A program made the translations under genes and the position numbers. Under the pieces are notes generated by a model. That model was given only the letters and a program-made list of their open reading frames with translations. It was not told the DNA's origin and made no database searches. From assembly GCA_945861295.1 (NCBI GenBank), contig CAMAUF010000059.1, forward strand, positions 1 to 9,188: DNA of 9,188 nucleotides, written 5' to 3'. Source of the stretch: a bacterium (GTDB lineage: Bacteria > Chloroflexota > Dehalococcoidia > Tepidiformales > Tepidiformaceae). Numbering within the stretch: position 1 is the stretch's first letter; each line of letters starts with the position of its first letter. Of this stretch, positions 5,328-9,188 are shown piece by piece.

Positions 5328-8012
5328 GCCCGACGCCTTCGTGCGCGCTTCCGCCAGGTTCGCTTCGAGGCCGGCGATGACGGGCGCGGGCGCTTTCGCG
5401 AGAAAGCCCGCGTTCCCGAGCTGCTTCTCCAGCCGTTCCACGTATGCCGTCACCTCCGCGACCTCCTTGCCAATACGGGCGCGTTCGGCGGCGGCGTCGA
5501 TGGCGGGCAGCAGGACGGCAACCTCCGTGTCACTGACGCGGGCGAAGGCGTACTCGCCCGGCGGCAACGTCGCCGCGGCGGGCGTGACCTCCGGGTCGCA
5601 GCGCGACGTGAACGCGGTCGCCGCGGCCGACTCAGCCAGCCCCGGCCCAAACTCGCCGGCACGCAAAAACACCGTCGGCCGGTAGCCGACGTCGAGCTTC
5701 TTCTCGGCGCGGATGTTGCGGATTTCGCGGTTGACGGCGACGACGTGGTCCATGGCGCGCTCGGCCGGTTCGTCTTTCCAGTTGCCGCCGCTCTTCGGGA
5801 ACCAGGCGACGATCAGGGCCGCCGAAAAGTCGTCGTCGATGTGCTCCTTCGTGGCCTGCCAAAGCTCTTCCGTAATGAACGGCATGATCGGGTGCAGCAG
5901 ACGCAAGCCGTGGTCGAAAACGTGGAGGAGGACGCGGAGCGGACGTTCGTCGCCGGCGTTGATCCGCGGCTTCACGAACTCGATGTACCAGTCGCAGAAC
6001 TCGCCCCAGAGGAAGTCCTGGATAGTCCGCGCGCACTCGCCCAGTTGGTAGGACTTCATCAGGGAATCGACATCGATTTCGAGTTGTTCCAGGCGCGAGA
6101 GGATCCAGCGGTCTTCGAGTGCGTACTCGGCGCGATCGGCTGGGTGCGGACGCTTGACGCGCTGGTCGCCGGCCTTCATGAGGACGAAGCGGGCCGTGTT
6201 CCAGAGCTTATTCGCGAAGTTGCGCGCCGCCGTCAGCCGTTCCTCGCTGTAGCGCTGGTCGGCGCCCATGCCGGCGCCCGTGAGGAAGGCGAACCGGAAG
6301 GCGTCGGCGCCGTACTTTTCGGCGCAGATGAGCGGGTCGATCACGTTGCCGCGCGACTTCGTCATCTTTTGGCCTTCCGTGTCGCGGATAAGGCCGTGGA
6401 AGAGCACCGTCTTAAACGGGACCGAGTTCTCGGGCCCCAAGTGTCGCATGTTGTACATCCCGAACATCACCATCCGGGCGCACCAGAAGAACATGATATC
6501 GTAGCCCATCTGCATGTCGGTAGTCGGGTAAAAGGTGCGTAGGTCGTCGCTATCGTCCGGCCAACCGAGGTCGGCGTGGGGCGCGAGGCCGCTCGAAAAC
6601 CAGGTATCAAGCACGTCTTCGTCCTGGCGGATGGCGGCGGACTGGCAGTGCGCGCAACGATCTGGGTCATCGACGGCGACCGTCATGGCCTGGCAATCGT
6701 CGCAGTACCAGACGGGGATCTGGTGGCCCCACCAGAGTTGGCGGCTGATACACCAGTCGCGCAACGTATCCATCCAATGCAAGAACTGGCCGGTGAAGCG
6801 CTGCGGCACGACTTGGATGCGGCCGTCGCGCAGCGCGGCGCCCCCATCGCCCGCGAGCGAGTGGCCCGGTTCGTACTCCTTGTTCACGGCGACCCACCAC
6901 TGCTCGCTCGGAATCGGCTGCACGGTCGTCTTGCAGCGGCTGCACTGGCCGACGCTATGGCTGTAATCCTCGACCTTTTCGAGAAAGCCGCCTTCTTCCA
7001 GATCCTTGAGGATTTGCGCGCGCGCTTCTTCGGCGGTCATGCCCGCGTAGGGGCCAGCCTCGTCGTTCATGCGCCCGCTTTTGTCGATGGCGACGATGAC
7101 CGGCAGGTCGTGGCGCTGGCCGATCTCCCAGTCGTTCGGGTCGTGCCCGGGGGTGACTTTGACGGCGCCGGTGCCGAATTCGGGCTTGACAGCGTCATCG
7201 GCGACGACCGGGATCTCACGGCCCATCAGCGGGAGCATGAGCGTGCGGCCAATCCGTTCCTCGTAGCGATCGTCGTCCGGGTGCACGGCCACGCCCGTAT
7301 CCGCGACCATCGTCTCCGGCCGTGTGGTGGCGACGGTGACCGCGTCCGGCAACGCCATGCCGCCTTCGCCGACAACGGGGTAAAGCACGTAGTAGAGCTT
7401 GGCCGCCTCTTCGACGTAATCGACTTCGAGGTCGCTGAGCGCGGTCTCGCAGCGCGGGCACCAGTTGATCATCCGCAGACCGCGATAGATGAGGCCCGCG
7501 TTATAGAGGTTGACGAAGGTGGTGCGGACAGCTTTGACGATGCCGGGGTCGAGCGTGAAGACGTCGCGATCCCAATCCGCGCTGGCCCCGAGCTTCTTGT
7601 GCTGGTCGGCGATGCGGTGACGGTACTTTCGCACCCACATCCAAATCCGTTCGACGAACGCCTCCCGTCCGAGGTCGTGGCGGGTGAGGCCTTCCTTGGC
7701 GATCTCGCGTTCGAGGACGTTCTGGGTGGCGATGCCGGCGTGGTCTTCGCCCGGCAGCCAGAGGGCGCTCTCGCCTTGCATACGATGCCAACGGACGAGC
7801 ATGTCGGTGATCGCGTCTTCGAGGCCATGCCCGAGGTGGAGTTCACCGGTCACGTTCGGCGGCGGCATGATGATCGCATAGGCCTTTTCGCCCGGCGCGA
7901 CTGGGCGGGGCGCGAAGTACCGGCCCTCTTCCCACATCGCGTAGATGCGGTCCTCGACGCTGGCGGGCTCGTAGGCGGGCGTCAGTTCCGTGCGAGCGGG
8001 CGGCGAAGACAT
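5301..8012 (-). CDS. valS: Valyl-tRNA synthetase
   Basis: This class I synthetase charges tRNA-Val and clears mischarged Thr. The 903-residue protein is full length. The HIGH motif is HLGH (59-62, after PPPNVTGEL) and the KMSKS motif is KMTKS (549-553, followed by RGNVIDP). The CP1 editing domain carries TTRPET (229-234) and GTGAVKVTPGHDPND (280-294). Paired cysteines at 185/188, 357/360, 437/440 and 453/456 look like zinc knuckles, as in several bacterial and archaeal ValRS. NFANKLWNTARF opens the anticodon-binding domain, and the last ~65 residues form the expected C-terminal coiled coil (RIGKEVAEV, YVERLEKQLGNAGFLAKAP). ATG 8012 has a GAGG ribosome-binding site seven bases before it. The gene follows the hicBA modules on the same strand but has its own candidate promoter. 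No T-box was found in the 87-bp leader. Confidence 0.97.
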   Translation of the reverse strand: MSSPPARTELTPAYEPASVEDRIYAMWEEGRYFAPRPVAPGEKAYAIIMPPPNVTGELHLGHGLEDAITDMLVRWHRMQGESALWLPGEDHAGIATQNVLEREIAKEGLTRHDLGREAFVERIWMWVRKYRHRIADQHKKLGASADWDRDVFTLDPGIVKAVRTTFVNLYNAGLIYRGLRMINWCPRCETALSDLEVDYVEEAAKLYYVLYPVVGEGGMALPDAVTVATTRPETMVADTGVAVHPDDDRYEERIGRTLMLPLMGREIPVVADDAVKPEFGTGAVKVTPGHDPNDWEIGQRHDLPVIVAIDKSGRMNDEAGPYAGMTAEEARAQILKDLEEGGFLEKVEDYSHSVGQCSRCKTTVQPIPSEQWWVAVNKEYEPGHSLAGDGGAALRDGRIQVVPQRFTGQFLHWMDTLRDWCISRQLWWGHQIPVWYCDDCQAMTVAVDDPDRCAHCQSAAIRQDEDVLDTWFSSGLAPHADLGWPDDSDDLRTFYPTTDMQMGYDIMFFWCARMVMFGMYNMRHLGPENSVPFKTVLFHGLIRDTEGQKMTKSRGNVIDPLICAEKYGADAFRFAFLTGAGMGADQRYSEERLTAARNFANKLWNTARFVLMKAGDQRVKRPHPADRAEYALEDRWILSRLEQLEIDVDSLMKSYQLGECARTIQDFLWGEFCDWYIEFVKPRINAGDERPLRVLLHVFDHGLRLLHPIMPFITEELWQATKEHIDDDFSAALIVAWFPKSGGNWKDEPAERAMDHVVAVNREIRNIRAEKKLDVGYRPTVFLRAGEFGPGLAESAAATAFTSRCDPEVTPAAATLPPGEYAFARVSDTEVAVLLPAIDAAAERARIGKEVAEVTAYVERLEKQLGNAGFLAKAPAPVIAGLEANLAEARTKASGLRERLATL

Positions 8013-8038
8013 GGCGAGACCTCGGGGAGATGGGATGC

Positions 8039-8056
8039 CCAGCCGCGCGCGGCCGG
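8039..8056 (-). promoter_or_regulatory. GC-rich hairpin in the valS leader
   Basis: The minus strand folds as CCGGCCG-CGCG-CGGCTGG: a 7-bp stem with one G-U pair and a 4-nt loop, containing a perfect 12-bp palindrome at 8042-8053. It lies between the candidate -10 element and the ribosome-binding site. There is no T-run. It could stabilise the mRNA or have no role. Confidence 0.3.
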
Positions 8057-8063
8057 TCGATCG

Positions 8064-8072
8064 AGTGTAGCA
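8064..8072 (-). promoter_or_regulatory. Candidate extended -10 promoter of valS
   Basis: The minus strand reads TGCTACACT: a TGn extension followed by TACACT, which matches TATAAT at four of six positions. The valS ATG is 51 bases downstream of the hexamer. No good -35 is seen at the usual distance. The element would let valS be transcribed independently of the toxin-antitoxin genes upstream. Confidence 0.4.
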
Positions 8073-8099
8073 GGGAGAGCGGAGTCGGCCCGCCTGCGG

Positions 8100-8317
8100 T
8101 TAGAGGCGTTCCCAGGTGGCGCGGTCGATCCTTGACCGCTTGAGAATACGAAGAAGGAGGCTCGTGTCGATGTCGCCCGTGTGAGGGTTGGGATGACCAC
8201 TGTCAGACCCTGGCGACGCATCGTTGAATGCCGGCTACCCGGGAAGGGTCCCGCAAATCCGACCACCCGAAGCGCCCGTATTAAGTCCCCCCGTGAGATC
8301 GGCCCAACTGCCGGCAT
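8100..8317 (-). pseudogene. hicA: hicA toxin, proximal copy, inactivated by a one-base frameshift
   Basis: From ATG 8317 the frame reads MPAVGPISRGDLIRALRVVG and on to VVIP (residue 43), closely matching the intact HicA at 8710-8928 and keeping the family histidine (H30). At 8190-8192 this copy has three G (plus strand) where the other copy has four (8800-8803). Restoring one base gives NPHTGDIDTSLLLRILKRSR followed by IDRATWERL and the stop at 8100-8102, colinear with the intact copy. Uncorrected, the product loses its C-terminal helix and runs out of frame to 7982, overlapping the start of valS. A strong GGAGG ribosome-binding site precedes the gene but is paired in a hairpin. It lies 81 bp downstream of its hicB, against 5 bp in the distal module. 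Inactivation is the simplest reading; a sequencing error in the short C run is the alternative. Confidence 0.8.
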
Positions 8318-8321
8318 CCTT

Positions 8322-8340
8322 AACCTCCGAGTTGGAGGCT
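8322..8340 (-). promoter_or_regulatory. Hairpin sequestering the hicA (proximal) ribosome-binding site
   Basis: On the minus strand AGCCTCC (8340-8334) pairs with GGAGGTT (8328-8322) across the loop AACTC. The stem is 7 bp with one G-U pair. GGAGG is the Shine-Dalgarno sequence, six bases before the toxin ATG at 8317, and would be fully paired. This would keep toxin translation low unless ribosomes or another factor opened the stem. Confidence 0.5.
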
Positions 8341-8347
8341 GTCGTGG

Positions 8348-8380
8348 CAGACGTGCCTCAGAGCTGGCCCACACCGTCTG
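8348..8380. other. Inverted repeat in the proximal hicB-hicA spacer
   Basis: CAGACG (8348-8353) and CGTCTG (8375-8380) are perfect complements with 21 bases between them; two further pairs can form past a one-base bulge. The repeat lies in the 81-bp spacer that is absent from the distal module. It could act as an mRNA hairpin between antitoxin and toxin. No T-run follows on either strand. Confidence 0.3.
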
Positions 8381-8398
8381 ATGACTTGGAAAGGGAGC

Positions 8399-8647
8399 TT
8401 AGGCGACCGCCAGAGCTGGGGTCCGGATGACTACGTCGCCGAAGGCCGGAAGCTCATCCCCGAAGTGGAGCTTGACGATCAACCAGTCCTCAAGGGCGGA
8501 CCGCAGTTCTTCGCGGCACTCATCCTCGGTATCACCGACCGCCCAGAGGCCCTCGCAACGCGGAATCTCGCCGTAAATCTCGGTCGAGTCCTCCAGTTGT
8601 TCGAACTCGGCCGTCGCCATCGCGGCGTTGATGTAATCGGTCAGCAT
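8399..8647 (-). CDS. hicB: HicB-family antitoxin, proximal copy
   Basis: This 82-residue protein begins MLTDYINAAM and continues with EFEQLEDSTEIYGEIPRCEG and a long helix (ECREELRSALEDWLIVKL), the core HicB pattern. HicB neutralises the HicA ribonuclease by direct binding. No helix-turn-helix or ribbon-helix-helix follows the core, so DNA binding for autoregulation is not evident. Residues 1-38 match the distal HicB at 37 of 38 positions, while the rest is clearly diverged. An ATG at 8656 would add three residues, but it lies inside a TAAAAT promoter hexamer, so the ATG at 8647 is preferred. No ribosome-binding site precedes it, and the spacing to the -10 predicts a leaderless mRNA. Its partner toxin is frameshifted, so it may now serve as a spare antitoxin for the distal HicA. 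Confidence 0.85.
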   Translation of the reverse strand: MLTDYINAAMATAEFEQLEDSTEIYGEIPRCEGLWAVGDTEDECREELRSALEDWLIVKLHFGDELPAFGDVVIRTPALAVA

Positions 8648-8649
8648 GA
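8550..8649. repeat. Direct repeat, unit 1 (5' half of proximal hicB)
   Basis: Positions 8550-8635 are identical base for base to 9085-9170 (86 bp, offset 535); extending to 8649 adds one mismatch. The repeat covers the first third of hicB and its start codon. A second short identity (8099-8130 with 8709-8740, offset 610) covers the end of hicA. Confidence 0.9.
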
Positions 8650-8654
8650 CGCGC

Positions 8655-8684
8655 ATTTTACACGTCGGCAGGCGCCCGTGTCGC
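8655..8684 (-). promoter_or_regulatory. Promoter of the proximal hicB (leaderless type)
   Basis: The minus strand has GCGACA (8684-8679, four of six with TTGACA), an 18-bp spacer and TAAAAT (8660-8655, five of six with TATAAT). Only seven bases separate the -10 hexamer from the ATG at 8647, so transcription would begin at or next to the start codon. Confidence 0.5.
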
Positions 8685-8701
8685 GTGACATTTGGGGCGC
8701 C
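8671..8701. promoter_or_regulatory. 7-bp inverted repeat around the -35 of proximal hicB
   Basis: GGCGCCC (8671-8677) is the exact reverse complement of GGGCGCC (8695-8701), with 17 bases between. The arms flank the -35 element of the hicB promoter and lie just after the distal hicA stop. It may be an operator for autoregulation, or a hairpin closing the distal hicBA transcript; the lack of a T-run argues against a Rho-independent terminator. Confidence 0.35.
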
Positions 8702-8709
8702 CGGTGGCG

Positions 8710-8928
8710 TTAGAGGCGTTCCCAGGTGGCGCGGTCGATCTGCGCGCGCCTGAGGATCCGGAGCAGCAGACCGGTGTCGATGTCGCCCTCGTCGGGGTTG
8801 GGGATGAGGACAACAACGTTGCCTCGAACCATTGTGCGGTGCTTGGCGCCCGGCCGTGGGCCTTCGAATCCCGCGTCGCGCAGGGCGCGAACAAGGTCGG
8901 ACACGGAAATCGGCCCAACTCGCGGCAT
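8710..8928 (-). CDS. hicA: HicA-family mRNA interferase toxin, distal copy (intact)
   Basis: This 72-residue protein has the full HicA layout: MPRVGPISVSDLVRALRDAG, then FEGPRPGAKHRTM with the family histidine at H30, the strands VVVLIPNPDEGDIDTG and the final helix LLLRILRRAQIDRATWERL. HicA proteins are small dsRBD-like ribonucleases that cut mRNA and halt growth when free of HicB. The ATG follows the hicB stop (8934-8936) by five bases with only a weak ribosome-binding site, so translation is probably coupled to the antitoxin. The last 32 bp (8709-8740) are identical to the end of the proximal copy. Confidence 0.88.
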   Translation of the reverse strand: MPRVGPISVSDLVRALRDAGFEGPRPGAKHRTMVRGNVVVLIPNPDEGDIDTGLLLRILRRAQIDRATWERL

Positions 8929-8933
8929 CGGCT

Positions 8934-9182
8934 TCAGCCTGTCGCGGCCATAGCACGGACAACCGTGACCGCGCCGAAGGCCGGCAGGTCGTGGCCGTAG
9001 GAGAGCTTCGCCTCGATCCAATCCTCGAGGGAGGATCGCAGCTCTTCGCGGCACTCGGCCTCCGACTCCCCCACGGCCCAGAGACCCTCGCAACGCGGAA
9101 TCTCGCCGTAAATCTCGGTCGAGTCCTCCAGTTGTTCGAACTCGGCCGTCGCCATCGCGGCGTTGATGTACTCGGTCAGCAT
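8934..9182 (-). CDS. hicB: HicB-family antitoxin, distal copy
   Basis: This 82-residue protein starts MLTEYINAAM at an ATG six bases from the window edge, so its promoter is not visible. It shares EFEQLEDSTEIYGEIPRCEG and the helix ECREELRSSLEDW with the proximal copy and ends in a diverged tail (FGAVTVVRAMAATG). Its expected role is to bind and inhibit the HicA encoded five bases downstream. It is short, with no DNA-binding domain after the HicB core. The first 86 bp or so inside the start are identical in DNA to the proximal copy. A longer start beyond the window edge cannot be excluded, but the matching ATG in the other copy supports this one. Confidence 0.87.
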   Translation of the reverse strand: MLTEYINAAMATAEFEQLEDSTEIYGEIPRCEGLWAVGESEAECREELRSSLEDWIEAKLSYGHDLPAFGAVTVVRAMAATG

Positions 9183-9184
9183 GA
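9085..9184. repeat. Direct repeat, unit 2 (5' half of distal hicB)
   Basis: Partner of the unit at 8550-8649: 86 identical bases at 9085-9170, then one mismatch up to 9184. Two tandem hicBA modules would arise from duplication; the confined identity suggests later local gene conversion. Confidence 0.9.
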
Positions 9185-9188
9185 GGGA

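Noticed and set aside
8013..8099. T-box leader before valS
   Set aside because: No AGGGTGG-type antiterminator or specifier loop is present and the leader is too short.
6576..8135. A 519-codon open frame on the plus strand inside valS
   Set aside because: It is antisense to valS, whose motifs and full length are certain; the composition is that of a shadow frame.
8180..8200. Programmed frameshifting in the proximal hicA
   Set aside because: The site is a short C run without a recognisable slippery heptamer or downstream pseudoknot, and the intact copy does not need a shift; mutation or sequencing error is simpler.
8648..8962. N-terminal extension of the proximal HicB by about 100 codons
   Set aside because: The extra codons are antiparallel-free but out of frame over the distal hicA and its promoter gap, and the distal hicB shows the natural start at MLT.
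8550..9184. CRISPR array or transposon direct repeats
   Set aside because: There are only two units, both inside coding sequence of paralogous hicB genes, with no spacers, terminal inverted repeats or transposase.

Overview
The window is GC-rich and densely coded, most likely from a bacterial chromosome. The mix of genes (ThyX instead of ThyA, short HicB/HicA pairs of a type common in Chloroflexota and Cyanobacteria, an odd lipoyl/E2-like protein, an apparently leaderless gene) suggests Chloroflexota or a similar high-GC lineage. This placement is an inference from protein style, not from a marker gene. No rRNA, tRNA, CRISPR array, transposase or phage gene was seen.

Layout from left to right. 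(1) 1-1298, minus: the N-terminal 432 codons of a 2-oxoacid-dehydrogenase E2-like protein, cut by the window edge. Its lipoyl-like domain lacks the lysine that carries lipoate. (2) 1299-1499: a 201-bp divergent intergenic stretch with no recognised riboswitch or clear promoter. (3) 1500-2476, plus: a 17-codon upstream ORF whose stop overlaps the start of a two-domain rhodanese-type sulfurtransferase. (4) 2521-3590, minus: thyX followed two bases later by a two-helix membrane protein. (5) 3741-4844, minus: a zinc-dependent alcohol dehydrogenase behind a promoter region that carries a 9-bp inverted repeat. (6) 4942-5327, plus: the remains of a hicBA toxin-antitoxin pair, truncated where it meets the 3' end of valS. 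(7) 5301-8012, minus: a complete valS. (8) 8100-9182, minus: two tandem hicBA modules upstream of valS and on its strand. The distal module (8710-9182) is intact. In the proximal one (8100-8647) the antitoxin is intact but the toxin has a one-base frameshift.

Most genes are housekeeping (valS, thyX) or general metabolism (alcohol dehydrogenase, sulfurtransferase, E2-like protein). The accessory content is the three HicBA modules around valS, at three stages: intact, toxin frameshifted, and both genes decayed. The most useful observations are the single base (5167) whose change could explain loss of both the hicB stop and the hicA start in the old module; the 86-bp perfect identity confined to the 5' half of the duplicated hicB genes; a hairpin hiding the ribosome-binding site of the frameshifted hicA; and the lipoyl domain with Phe in place of Lys. 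I found no evidence for an entirely new multi-gene system.
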